Below are positions 1-8,296 of a DNA stretch of 64,000 bases, one piece after another. Position 1 is the stretch's first letter; each line of letters begins with the position of its first letter. Source of the DNA: Cellulophaga sp. L1A9 (GTDB lineage Bacteria > Bacteroidota > Bacteroidia > Flavobacteriales > Flavobacteriaceae); the NCBI RefSeq assembly GCF_009797025.1, contig NZ_CP047027.1, forward strand, positions 4,092,001-4,156,000, in the 5' to 3' direction. Below the pieces are notes generated by a model. It was not told the DNA's origin, did not search any database, and was given only the letters and a program-made list of their open reading frames with translations. The position numbers and the translations under genes are program-made.

Positions 1-355
1 AGCAAAAGCTATCGCTGTAAAAGAAAGTAAACCTATAATTCTTGTTTTTCAAGGATCAGATTGGTGTGCACCTTGTATTAAGCTTGATCGTGAAATTTGG
101 AGCACGGATAAATTTAAAAAGTATGCAGGAGAACATTATGTAATGCTTCAGGCAGATTTCCCTAGGCGAAAAAATAATGCATTATCAGCTACTCAAACAA
201 AGGCAAATGCTCAATTAGCAGAATGGTATAATAGAAATGGCGTCTTTCCATTTGTGGTAGTTCTAGATAGTAAGGGTAAAGTGCTAGGGGAGACAAGCTA
301 CAAAAAGACTACACCTGAAAATTATATCAAAGAATTAAATGCTTTTACAAAATAA
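1..355 (+). CDS. Thioredoxin-family protein, 5' end outside window
   Basis: The reading frame is open from base 2 with no start in the window, so the N-terminus lies upstream; 117 residues plus stop are visible. It carries a thioredoxin active site, SDWCAPC (WCxxC), at about visible residues 19-25, followed by a strand/helix layout and a C-terminal FPFVVVLDSKGKVLGE segment that looks like the cis-Pro-side thioredoxin half. The expected role is thiol-disulfide exchange outside the cytoplasm, but the signal peptide is not visible. It overlaps apbE by 17 bp, so it is co-translated with apbE, DUF4266 and DUF3570. The family call is firm; substrate unknown. Confidence 0.85.
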   Translation, partial: AKAIAVKESKPIILVFQGSDWCAPCIKLDREIWSTDKFKKYAGEHYVMLQADFPRRKNNALSATQTKANAQLAEWYNRNGVFPFVVVLDSKGKVLGETSYKKTTPENYIKELNAFTK

Positions 356-1337
356 TTTGAAAACATACATTACTTTGCTGGTCACACTATTTTCATTGGT
401 ATGCTTAGCACAACAACCTTACAAACGGACACTCAAACTTATGGGGAGCCGTTTTGATATAACGGTAGTTGCAGATAATGAATTACAAGGTAATATAAGC
501 ATAGATATTGCTATAGCCGAAATTACTAGAATAGAAAAGCTTATTTCTTCTTGGGATGTTAATTCGCAAACTTCTGCGATCAATAAAAATGCAGGTATAC
601 AACCAGTAAAGGTTGATAAAGAGCTTTTTAATTTGATTGAAAGAGCTATTGGAATATCAAAACTTACCGATGGAGCTTTTGATATTAGTTACGCATCAAT
701 GGATTATATCTGGAAGTTTGATGGCAGTATGACGGCAATGCCATCAGAAGAAGAAATTACATCCTCTGTACTAAAAGTAGGTTTTAAGAATATCGTTTTA
801 GATAAAAAGAATAGTACTGTATTTCTTAAGCTAGAGGGAATGAAAATTGGTTTTGGTGCTATAGGCAAAGGATATGCTGCAGATAAAGCAAAAGCATTAC
901 TTATAGAAAAAGGAGTATCCTCGGGAATTATAAATGCTTCTGGAGATATGAATACTTGGGGAAAACAACCAGATGGGAGCGAATGGAAAGTTGCTATTAC
1001 AAACCCAATGAATAAAAATAAAGTATTTGCATTACTCCCTATAACCAATGGAGCAGTAGTAACCTCAGGTAATTATGAGAAGTATGTAAACTTTAACGGT
1101 AAGCGATACACACATATTATAGATCCACGTACAGGCTATCCTTCTAGTGGGATTATAAGTGTGACCGTTTTTGCGCCTAAAGCAGAACTTGCAGATGCGC
1201 TCGCGACCTCTGTGTTTGTGATGGGTAAAGAAGCAGGTTTAGATAGGATAAATCAGTTACCTCAGATAGAATGTATTATTATAGATGATCAAGGAAATAT
1301 TACCAAGTCAAAGAATATTAAAATAGACAAATTATGA
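339..1337 (+). CDS. apbE: FAD:protein FMN transferase (ApbE family)
   Basis: 332 aa, normal length. ApbE uses FAD and Mg2+ to attach FMN to Thr/Ser of extracytoplasmic acceptor proteins. Visible signatures are MGSRFDI (35-41), GAIGKGYAADKA (173-184), NASGDMNTWG (199-208), HIIDPRTGYPSSG (259-271, the flavin/metal region) and ADALATSVFVMG (285-296). An N-terminal hydrophobic segment (about 11-24) ending CLA before QQ looks like a cleavable signal peptide rather than a lipobox. It overlaps the thioredoxin gene upstream and shares an ATGA with the DUF4266 gene downstream. No conventional FMN-bind-domain acceptor is in the window, so the acceptor is either one of these operon partners or elsewhere. 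Confidence 0.93.
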   Translation: MLLQNNLKTYITLLVTLFSLVCLAQQPYKRTLKLMGSRFDITVVADNELQGNISIDIAIAEITRIEKLISSWDVNSQTSAINKNAGIQPVKVDKELFNLIERAIGISKLTDGAFDISYASMDYIWKFDGSMTAMPSEEEITSSVLKVGFKNIVLDKKNSTVFLKLEGMKIGFGAIGKGYAADKAKALLIEKGVSSGIINASGDMNTWGKQPDGSEWKVAITNPMNKNKVFALLPITNGAVVTSGNYEKYVNFNGKRYTHIIDPRTGYPSSGIISVTVFAPKAELADALATSVFVMGKEAGLDRINQLPQIECIIIDDQGNITKSKNIKIDKL

Positions 1338-1546
1338 TTAAAAAGATTATTTATGTCACAGTAATAGCTATTAGTTTTAGTAGTTGTGTTGTGGTTAAAG
1401 AATATGAAAAGGTCAATATAAACGACCCAGATATGGTGCTTTCAGAAAAAAAATGCGATCGTAATGTAACGACTGCGCACTCCTATCGTGAGGCTGCTGT
1501 AGGCGCCAATGGAGGAAAAACTGGAGGAGGCTGCGGCTGTAACTAA
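1334..1546 (+). CDS. Small DUF4266-type lipoprotein with Gly/Cys-rich tail
   Basis: 70 aa. A hydrophobic N-terminus ends in the lipobox SFSSC (Cys about 18), predicting a mature lipoprotein of only about 50 residues. The C-terminus is GGKTGGGCGCN, a glycine run holding two cysteines, which I recall as the hallmark of DUF4266. The start overlaps the apbE stop (ATGA), so translation is coupled. The placement between apbE and DUF3570 is a recurring arrangement as I remember it. Biochemical role unknown; the CGC tail could bind a metal, form a disulfide with the thioredoxin, or be modified. Confidence 0.85.
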   Translation: MIKKIIYVTVIAISFSSCVVVKEYEKVNINDPDMVLSEKKCDRNVTTAHSYREAAVGANGGKTGGGCGCN

Positions 1547-1547
1547 T

Positions 1548-2873
1548 ATGGAAAATCACTTGAAAAAAATAGTTATTTTTATGTGTGTATTCGCTTTTGC
1601 GAAAGCGCACGCTCAAACAGCACAAGAAGAAACGAAAGCTTATAAAAAACGCGTGTTAGAAACTACTGAAGTAGACTTCTTAACAAGTTATTATTCTCAG
1701 GATGGTGACAATGCTGCCGTAAGTGGAGGTATAGGTACCGAAGAATTAACAGATGTTACAGGAACCTTCATAGTTTCTATTCCATTAAATGATGACGATG
1801 TGCTTACCATTGATGCTGGAGTTTCTGCATATACTTCTGCATCTTCCAGTAATGTAGGACCTTTTGATGATGGTCTTGCAGACCCTTTTCAAGCATCTTC
1901 GGGTGCTTCAAGCAGTGATTTATGGGCAAATATAACAGGAAGTTATAGCCATAGCTCAGATGATAGAAACGATATTTGGTCTACTAAGTTATCAATATCT
2001 TCGGAGTATGATTATTTTTCTGTGGGAGTTGGTGGTAGTTACACCAAGCTTTTTAATGAAAAAAACACTGAAATAAGTGTAAATGGTAATGTTTACATAG
2101 ATACTTGGAATGCTATTTATCCTACAGAGTTAAGACCTTTCGGAGAAGGAGGAGCTGGTTTAAGTGATCGTTTGTTTACTCAAAACACCATTACAGGCAA
2201 TACGAATTATAATCCTAGATTTGCAGCGTTTGATAGTGAAGGCCGTAACTCTTATTCCGTAGGTTTTGGGTTGTCACAGATATTACACAAAAAGGTACAA
2301 GGTTCATTAGCATTAGATTTTGTGCAACAAGACGGATTGTTATCAACACCATTCCAGAGAGTTTATTTCAGTGATATAGCAGATTCATTTATTGATAATT
2401 TTCAATTGGCCGATGCTGTTGAACGTCTACCCGATTCTAGATTTAAAGTGGCAGCTGGTGGTCGGTTAAATTGGTACCTCAATGAAACCGTTACAGTACG
2501 TACTTTTTATCGTTATTATTTTGATGATTGGGGGATTACTTCACATACAGCGAGTATTGAAGTACCGGTTAAAATAACAAATAAGTTTACCTTATATCCA
2601 TCATACAGGTTCTACAATCAAACAGCAGCAGACTATTTCAATACCTACGAAAGTGCTTTATCTACGGATGAGTTTTATACGTCAGATTATGACCTTTCTG
2701 AATACTCAGCGAACCAATTTGGTTTTGGAGTATCCTATACAGATATTTTCGCGAAAGCTCATCTCTGGCAATTTGGCCTTAAAAGTATTGACTTAAAGTT
2801 TTATCAATACGATAGAGATACCACTTTTAGTTCTAGTATCATTACGGCGGGCTTCAAGTTTGTCATGGACTAA
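1548..2873 (+). CDS. DUF3570 outer-membrane beta-barrel-like protein
   Basis: 441 aa from ATG at 1548, directly after the DUF4266 stop; the frame is open further upstream (to 1509) but that start would lie inside DUF4266, and 1548 is followed at once by a signal peptide (about 1-23, ending AHA before QT). The mature protein alternates polar and aromatic residues, is rich in Tyr/Phe/Ser/Asp, and ends in a beta-strand finishing FVMD, all consistent with an outer-membrane barrel. It is the last gene of the thioredoxin-ApbE-DUF4266 operon; hairpins follow. Function unknown. T96-S97-A98-S99 and S118-G119-A120-S121 resemble ApbE target motifs (see findings). Confidence 0.85.
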   Translation: MENHLKKIVIFMCVFAFAKAHAQTAQEETKAYKKRVLETTEVDFLTSYYSQDGDNAAVSGGIGTEELTDVTGTFIVSIPLNDDDVLTIDAGVSAYTSASSSNVGPFDDGLADPFQASSGASSSDLWANITGSYSHSSDDRNDIWSTKLSISSEYDYFSVGVGGSYTKLFNEKNTEISVNGNVYIDTWNAIYPTELRPFGEGGAGLSDRLFTQNTITGNTNYNPRFAAFDSEGRNSYSVGFGLSQILHKKVQGSLALDFVQQDGLLSTPFQRVYFSDIADSFIDNFQLADAVERLPDSRFKVAAGGRLNWYLNETVTVRTFYRYYFDDWGITSHTASIEVPVKITNKFTLYPSYRFYNQTAADYFNTYESALSTDEFYTSDYDLSEYSANQFGFGVSYTDIFAKAHLWQFGLKSIDLKFYQYDRDTTFSSSIITAGFKFVMD

Positions 2874-2901
2874 GCATAAGAACTATGTTTTAACAAAATT
2901 G

Positions 2902-2937
2902 ATAAGCGCTAAGAATATTCAAAATCTTAGCGCTTAT
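2902..2937 (+). terminator. Hairpin after DUF3570 operon
   Basis: A perfect 13-bp inverted repeat (2902-2914 with 2925-2937) encloses a 10-nt loop, 28 bp after the stop of DUF3570. The 3' side lacks a T-run, so it may act as an mRNA 3'-end stabiliser or a weak terminator, with the hairpin at 3046-3083 as the main stop. Confidence 0.6.
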
Positions 2938-3045
2938 GTTATGTACTGAGATATTAAAAAACCATTTTACTTCTACTCGTATTTATTGGTTTTTGAGCTC
3001 ATGCTCAACAAGGAATAATTGAACCCATTTGGGATTCTAAAGTCG

Positions 3046-3083
3046 AAAAAAAAGTCTGTACATAAGGGTACAGACTTTTTTTT
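3046..3083. terminator. Bidirectional intrinsic terminator
   Basis: An A8 tract (3046-3053), stem GTCTGTAC (3054-3061), 6-nt loop, stem GTACAGAC (3068-3075) and T8 tract (3076-3083). It is a textbook Rho-independent terminator in both directions and separates the plus-strand ApbE operon from the minus-strand RND operon. Confidence 0.9.
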
Positions 3084-3170
3084 GTTTAAAAATGTGTTAT
3101 CAAGAACATTGGCAATGATTATTAGGTGATAGTCTAAGTATACATGCTTTTTTCATGATAAGAAAGCGTA

Positions 3171-3356
3171 TTATTTTTTAACACCTAACTTCACCAAAAT
3201 AGTTTCTAATAGACACCATTTGGTAAAAGCAGACTGTATTAAATTAACCCCAATGAACACGGTAAACCATAACCAGTTAACACTTACATATACAGTGAGT
3301 ACAACACTCAATAATACCATGATACCAACAATTACTCTAAAATAGGTATTCATCAT
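3171..3356 (-). CDS. DUF2892 (YgaP-type) small membrane protein
   Basis: 61 aa with two predicted membrane segments (about 8-26 and 29-46) and the family-typical pattern of Asn-Leu-Gln-Ser before a Lys/Trp/Cys-Leu-Leu stretch near the C-terminus. DUF2892 is the membrane part of YgaP, where it is fused to a rhodanese sulfurtransferase; many stand-alone copies sit near sulfur genes. Two ATGs lie in tandem (3356 and 3353). It is the last gene of the tolC-RND operon, 18 bp after the PII-like gene. The sulfur link agrees with the operator shared with sqr upstream. No rhodanese domain is present here. Confidence 0.8.
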   Translation of the reverse strand: MMNTYFRVIVGIMVLLSVVLTVYVSVNWLWFTVFIGVNLIQSAFTKWCLLETILVKLGVKK

Positions 3357-3374
3357 TTCTAATTAATTTTAAGT

Positions 3375-3680
3375 TTATATAGATTTTTCAATAGGAACTA
3401 CCACCGCTTTTAAGGGGTTATTAGTTTCTATACTTTTATTAAATTCTTTTATTAAATGGAATAAAGTATCAATATTTTCATCTTCGGTAAAAGAGAAAAA
3501 CATACTCGATTGACTTCCTCCTTTTCCTGAAGAAAACCAATTAGAAGCCATTAAAATTGCGGAATCACTTTTGTGCCCATCAATATCAGAACTACTAAAT
3601 TTCTCAATATTTGCATTTTTAAAAAGGGTTAAGACGTCTTTTTGGTATTCTTCAACTGCGGTAACGATAACTAATTTCAT
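3375..3680 (-). CDS. PII-like (ferredoxin-fold) protein of the RND operon
   Basis: 101 aa. It begins MKLVIVTAVEEYQKDVLTLF, a strand-then-helix start like the PII family (compare MKxIxAIIxPxKxxxV), followed by a strand/loop with IDGHK and a later strand ending KAVVVPIE. I read it as a stand-alone PII-like protein; small PII-like proteins (for example DUF3240) are known beside metal RND pumps. It lies 69 bp after the permease stop and before DUF2892. A PII-like trimer could sense a small molecule and gate the pump or report on it. Fold assignment is by pattern only; the ligand is unknown. Confidence 0.55.
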   Translation of the reverse strand: MKLVIVTAVEEYQKDVLTLFKNANIEKFSSSDIDGHKSDSAILMASNWFSSGKGGSQSSMFFSFTEDENIDTLFHLIKEFNKSIETNNPLKAVVVPIEKSI

Positions 3681-3749
3681 AGTGTTGGTTTTTTAGTTAT
3701 TATTCTGAATTGTCAAACCGAATGGGGGAGTTGACAACTCAGAATTTAA

Positions 3750-6700
3750 TTATTTATAATTTTTCTTTTCTATCATATAATATACTAAAGGAACCACTAA
3801 TAAGGTAAGCACCGTAGAAACAATAGTTCCTCCCATTAAAGAGATGGCTAAACCTTGAAAAATAGGATCAAATAAGATTACAAAAGCTCCAATAACAACG
3901 GTTCCAGCAGTTAATAGAATAGGAGTAGTACGCACAGCTCCTGCTTCAATAGCTGCTTGTTTTAAGGGTACGCCTTCTGCCGTTCTTATATTGATAAAAT
4001 CAATTAATAAAACAGAATTTCGTACCATAATTCCCGCTAAAGCAATCATCCCAATAAATGATGTTGCGGTAAAGAATGCTCCCATAATCCAGTGTCCTAA
4101 AATAATTCCGATTAAAGAGAGCGGAATTGCAACCATCATTACAATGGGAGCTTTAAAGTTTTGGAACCAACCTACAATTAAAATATAAATCAAGATAATA
4201 GCGCCTAAGAAAGCAATTCCTAAATCTCTAAATACTTCTAAAGTAATTTGCCATTCTCCATCCCATTTTACAGTATAATTGTCTTCAAACTCGGGCTGAC
4301 CTAAATACATTTCGTTTAATTCATAGCCTTTTGGTAGCGAAATTTCTTTTAGTTTTTCTTCCATTCCTAGAATAGCGTAGGCAGGACTTTCTAATTCTCC
4401 AGCCATATCTGCCATTACATAAACAACACGTTTTTGGTTTTTATGGTAAATACTTTTTGCAGCTATTCTTGCTGTAATCGTTACTAAATCTGCAATAGGA
4501 ACCATATTGCCCTGTTTCGATTTTACTTTCAATTGAGAAATATCTGTAACTGTAGATTTTTCCTTTTCATCTAAAGCCAATACTAAACCAATTTGGTTAA
4601 CAGCATCTTCATCATACAAATTCGTGATGGGCCTGTTAGACAATGCCATATTCATGGTATATGCTATTTGCTGTGGTGCCACTCCATACAACATGGCTTT
4701 TTCTTTATTAATGTCAAATTGATATTCGGTTTGGTCTGCTTCCACCATCCAATCAATATCCACCACATCATCTGTGTTTTTTAAGATATCCTGAACACTG
4801 TTTGCTATTTTAATTTGCTCACTATAATCTGGGCCATAAACTTCAGCAACAATTGTGGATAGTACTGGAGGTCCTGGTGGCACTTCAACCAATTTTACAT
4901 TTGCATTATATTTAGACGCAATTTTTTGAATGTCCGGGCGCAGTAATTTTGCAATATCATGACTTTGTGCAGTACGTTCTTCTTTATCAATTAAATTTAC
5001 TTGAATATCTGCCATATTACTTCCTCCACGTAAATCATAATGACGCACCAAACCGTTAAAGGTTATTGGAGCAGAGGTACCCACATAGTTTTGAAAGTTG
5101 ACTACTTCAGGTCTTGTCGCTAGGTATTGTGAAATTTCTTGTGTGACCACTCCAGTGCGTTCTAAGGTGGTTCCTTCCGGCATATCAATTACAATCTGAA
5201 ATTCATTCTTATTATCAAAAGGCAACATTTTCACTGCAACCGATTTGGTGAAAAATAACACCATGGTTATCATTAATAATAAAAATGTTCCTCCTAAAAA
5301 CAACCAACGTTTTGCTTTGTTTTCTAATAATGGACGTTCAAATTTGTTGTAAATTCTATAAATTAACGTCTCTTCAATAGGCTTTTCTTGTTTTTCTTCT
5401 ACACCTTTTTTCTCTTTTTCTCTTAAGAAAATATACCCTAAGTAAGGCGTGATCGTCAAAGCTACAAATAAGGATAAAATCATTGCTATAGACGCCCCTA
5501 TAGGCATTGGTGCCATATATGGACCCATTAATCCAGAGACAAAAGCCATAGGTAAAACAGATGCTATAACTGTAAATGTTGCTAAAATGGTTGGGTTCCC
5601 AACCTCGTTAATTGCATACAAAGCAGCATCTTTAAACGGTAAGCGTTTCATCTTAAAATGCCGGTGCATATTTTCGGCAATAATAATGGAGTCATCGACG
5701 ACAATTCCTGTAACAAACACTAAAGCGAATAAAGTAATACGGTTTAGCGTGTAATCCATCATATAATAGCTCAATAAGGTTAAGGCAAACGTAATTGGAA
5801 CGGATAAAAACACCACCAATCCACCACGCCATCCCATGGCTAACATCACTACAATAGTAACGGCGAAGATAGAACCAATAAGGTGCCACAACAATTCTGA
5901 TACTTTATGTGAAGCTGTTTCTCCGTAATTTCTGGTAATCTCTACATGAACATCATCAGGAATTAAATTGCTTCGTAAATGATCTGTTTTATTAATAATT
6001 ACTTCTGCAATTTTCATGGCATCTGCACCTTTTCGTTTTGCAACAGAAATAGTAACTGCAGGGTATTCTGATTTATATTCCGAAGATTTTACACTCCCTT
6101 TTCCATATCCTAAACTCACGTAATTTTGAGGTACTTCTGGACCATCAATAATTTTAGCTACTTGCTTTAAATAGATAGGTTGATTTTGTTGTACACCAAC
6201 TACTAAATTCTCAACATCTGTAACAGAGGCTAGAAAGTTTCCAGTATTTACTAGAAATTCTGTGTCATTTTTATCAAAGCTTCCTGCACTTAATTGACTG
6301 TTGTTAGCCGTAATCATTTCAGAAACCGTTAAGAAGTCTAACCCACTAGATGCTAATTTGTCTTTATCTAATACGACACGTAGTTGACGGTTTCTACCTC
6401 CAATTTGATGCGTAGACGAAACGTCATTTACTTTTTTTATTTCGGCTTCCAATTCTTGTGCCATTTGGCTTAATTGGTAATCGTCATAATTTTCACTCCA
6501 CAAGGTTAAGCCTAACATTGGTACATCGTCTATAGCACGCGTTTTTACCAATGGAAACGTCACACCAGCTGGCATCTCGTCCATGTGTTTGTTAATTTCA
6601 TTGTATAGTTTTACAAAGGAGCGCTCAATATCTTCGCCCACATAAAACTGAACAATCACCATTCCTTGCTCTTTCATGGAAGTAGAATACACATATTCTA

Positions 6701-6944
6701 CCCCTTTGATGTTTGAAATTAACTGTTCTAATGGCTTAATTACACGTGATTCTACCTCCGTTGGGCTCGCACCCGGATAGCCCACAAAAATGTCTGCCAT
6801 GGGCACATCAATTTGTGGCTCTTCTTCACGTGGAATTAAAAACGAACTATACACACCAACTACCATAAATACAATCATCAAAAGCACTGTAAGCTTCGAT
6901 TGCATAAAGACTTTGGCAATTTTACCTGCGATTCCTTCTTTCAT
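3750..6944 (-). CDS. RND efflux permease, HAE1-like
   Basis: 1064 aa from ATG at 6944; the frame is open 8 codons further but that part lies in a repeat-like element. The start gives the usual cytoplasmic stub then TM1 (LTVLLMIVFMVVGVYS). Two repeats of one TM, a large periplasmic loop and five TMs are visible. TM4 holds GIVVDDSIIIAEN with the paired Asp of proton-driven HAE1 pumps (single Asp in CusA). The TM10 site that is Lys in AcrB reads Arg here (GIMVRNSVLLIDF). The substrate is therefore more likely organic or thiol-like than Cu/Ag, but that is inference. It partners the adaptor and TolC genes upstream. Confidence 0.93.
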   Translation of the reverse strand: MKEGIAGKIAKVFMQSKLTVLLMIVFMVVGVYSSFLIPREEEPQIDVPMADIFVGYPGASPTEVESRVIKPLEQLISNIKGVEYVYSTSMKEQGMVIVQFYVGEDIERSFVKLYNEINKHMDEMPAGVTFPLVKTRAIDDVPMLGLTLWSENYDDYQLSQMAQELEAEIKKVNDVSSTHQIGGRNRQLRVVLDKDKLASSGLDFLTVSEMITANNSQLSAGSFDKNDTEFLVNTGNFLASVTDVENLVVGVQQNQPIYLKQVAKIIDGPEVPQNYVSLGYGKGSVKSSEYKSEYPAVTISVAKRKGADAMKIAEVIINKTDHLRSNLIPDDVHVEITRNYGETASHKVSELLWHLIGSIFAVTIVVMLAMGWRGGLVVFLSVPITFALTLLSYYMMDYTLNRITLFALVFVTGIVVDDSIIIAENMHRHFKMKRLPFKDAALYAINEVGNPTILATFTVIASVLPMAFVSGLMGPYMAPMPIGASIAMILSLFVALTITPYLGYIFLREKEKKGVEEKQEKPIEETLIYRIYNKFERPLLENKAKRWLFLGGTFLLLMITMVLFFTKSVAVKMLPFDNKNEFQIVIDMPEGTTLERTGVVTQEISQYLATRPEVVNFQNYVGTSAPITFNGLVRHYDLRGGSNMADIQVNLIDKEERTAQSHDIAKLLRPDIQKIASKYNANVKLVEVPPGPPVLSTIVAEVYGPDYSEQIKIANSVQDILKNTDDVVDIDWMVEADQTEYQFDINKEKAMLYGVAPQQIAYTMNMALSNRPITNLYDEDAVNQIGLVLALDEKEKSTVTDISQLKVKSKQGNMVPIADLVTITARIAAKSIYHKNQKRVVYVMADMAGELESPAYAILGMEEKLKEISLPKGYELNEMYLGQPEFEDNYTVKWDGEWQITLEVFRDLGIAFLGAIILIYILIVGWFQNFKAPIVMMVAIPLSLIGIILGHWIMGAFFTATSFIGMIALAGIMVRNSVLLIDFINIRTAEGVPLKQAAIEAGAVRTTPILLTAGTVVIGAFVILFDPIFQGLAISLMGGTIVSTVLTLLVVPLVYYMIEKKNYK

Positions 6945-6951
6945 ATTCCTG

Positions 6952-6979
6952 TCCCTAACCCTTTCCAAAGGAAAGAGAA
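6952..6979. repeat. REP-like element, TCCCTAAC type (copy A)
   Basis: 28 bp beginning TCCCTAAC and containing the near-palindrome CTTTCCAAAGGAAAG, just 5' of the permease start. It matches the element at 8216-8243 at about 22 of 28 positions. Confidence 0.55.
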
Positions 6980-7071
6980 ATGTTATGGGTTATTTTTAGT
7001 TAATATTTATTTTTTCAGAGTTTAAAGATGCCTCTTCAAACTGACAACAACGAGTACTTATAGCGTATATA

Positions 7072-8190
7072 TCACTTAGTTTCCATACTGGCTTCCTTCC
7101 CTTTGGGAAGGATGGAGGATGGGATAATTTTGGCTCCATTAAACAATTTACCATCAGCAGAAACGATATACGCTTCGTCTGAATTTAAACCAGATAATAC
7201 CTCTACTTGATTGCCAAAAGTTCTTCCTAAGCGCAACCATCGTAGCATTGCAGTGTTACTCTGACTTACGGTATACACCCCAGATAATTGTCCGTTAGTT
7301 ATAATTACATCGGTAGGGATTAACACCATGGCCGATTTTGCTTTTCGTTCTACAGGAAATTGCACCGTTGTAAACATTCCTGATAAAATGTGAGCATCTG
7401 TTTTATCTAAAGCTATTTTTACTAAGTATTGTCCGCCTGTGTTTTTAGCAGATGTACTTACTTCTGTAACTTTTCCTTTTATGGTTTTATTAATAGATTT
7501 TACCAATACAGCGACAGTGCTTCCTTTTTCAATTTCAGAAATTTCAGATTCAGGAACCATAGCCATCACCTCAAAATGACCTGGTGTTTCTATGCTTATT
7601 AATGGTGCGCCAGGATTTGCCATATTTCCTGCTTCCACATTTTTGCTGGTTACGGTTCCATCAAAAGGAGCCGTAATATTACTGTAAGCAAATTGTGCAT
7701 TTACTTCATTTTTCATTTGGTTGGCAGCTTCTAAACGTGCCTTTGCCATTTCATAATTTGCCGTCATATCGTCCATCTCTTTTTGAGAAGCACTATTTTC
7801 TGAAAATAAATTTTTAAAACGATTGTAGTCTTTTTGAGCATTATTAAAAGCAGCAGTAGCTTCTGTAATTCCTGCATTTACTTGCGCTCTCTTGGCCTGT
7901 AAATCGCTATTGTTAATAGAAACTAACAATTGCCCTTTACGTACTTTATCTCCAACGTTTATGTGTACTTTATTTACGTACCCCATCATTCTAGTGCTTA
8001 AATCTGCACTATTAGTGGCTTGGATTTTTCCGCTTACACTTAAAAAAGGACTAGTGCCATTCGTTTCTACTTGACTCACTTCTACATGAATTGCGGGTGA
8101 ATTATCTGCAACAGGCTTCTTGTCTTCACTGCCACAACTAGCAACTAACAATGCGAAAGAAAATGCTACGATGGTATATGTTTTTTTCAT
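7072..8190 (-). CDS. RND periplasmic adaptor (membrane-fusion) lipoprotein
   Basis: 372 aa from ATG at 8190; 14 further in-frame codons upstream derive from an intergenic repeat. Signal peptide with lipobox LVASC predicts an inner-membrane lipoprotein facing the periplasm. Order: barrel-sandwich first half (MGYVNKVHINVGDKVRKGQ), a coiled-coil hairpin of about 70 residues (QAKRAQVNAG to ANQMKNEVNA), sandwich second half (ITAPFDGTVTSKNVEAGN), then the beta-barrel and membrane-proximal domains. The C-terminal codons (SSILPKGKEAS) are encoded by a palindromic repeat-like element (7092-7123), so the very end is probably acquired rather than conserved. Confidence 0.93.
   Translation of the reverse strand: MKKTYTIVAFSFALLVASCGSEDKKPVADNSPAIHVEVSQVETNGTSPFLSVSGKIQATNSADLSTRMMGYVNKVHINVGDKVRKGQLLVSINNSDLQAKRAQVNAGITEATAAFNNAQKDYNRFKNLFSENSASQKEMDDMTANYEMAKARLEAANQMKNEVNAQFAYSNITAPFDGTVTSKNVEAGNMANPGAPLISIETPGHFEVMAMVPESEISEIEKGSTVAVLVKSINKTIKGKVTEVSTSAKNTGGQYLVKIALDKTDAHILSGMFTTVQFPVERKAKSAMVLIPTDVIITNGQLSGVYTVSQSNTAMLRWLRLGRTFGNQVEVLSGLNSDEAYIVSADGKLFNGAKIIPSSILPKGKEASMETK
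7092..7123. repeat. REP-like element, CCTTCCC type (copy C)
   Basis: Contains CCTTCCC-TTT-GGGAAGG (7095-7111), a 7-bp stem with a 3-nt loop, followed by GATGGAGGATGGG. It overlaps the 3' coding end of the adaptor gene and resembles the degenerate copy at 8267-8290. Confidence 0.55.
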
Positions 8191-8215
8191 TTTATATTTT
8201 ATTTTATTTTTTCTT

Positions 8216-8243
8216 TCCCTAACGCTCTTCAAAGCAAAAGGAA
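8216..8243. repeat. REP-like element, TCCCTAAC type (copy B)
   Basis: Degenerate second copy of the 6952-6979 element, lying just 5' of the adaptor start, in the same orientation relative to the following gene. Confidence 0.45.
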
Positions 8244-8266
8244 CTCGTATGTTTTAAGTATTGGTA

Positions 8267-8290
8267 CCTTCCCCTTCGAAAGATTAAGGC
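8267..8290. repeat. REP-like element, CCTTCCC type (copy D), degenerate
   Basis: CCTTCCCCTTCGAAAG followed by ATTAAGGC, just after the tolC stop codon. It is a decayed counterpart of the 7092-7123 element. Confidence 0.4.
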
Positions 8291-8296
8291 AATAAT

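Noticed and set aside
704..1048. 114-aa minus-strand open frame
   Set aside because: Opposite strand of apbE, no promoter, protein composition not credible.
5449..5754. 101-aa plus-strand frame
   Set aside because: Opposite strand of the RND permease with Ile/Thr-rich shadow composition.
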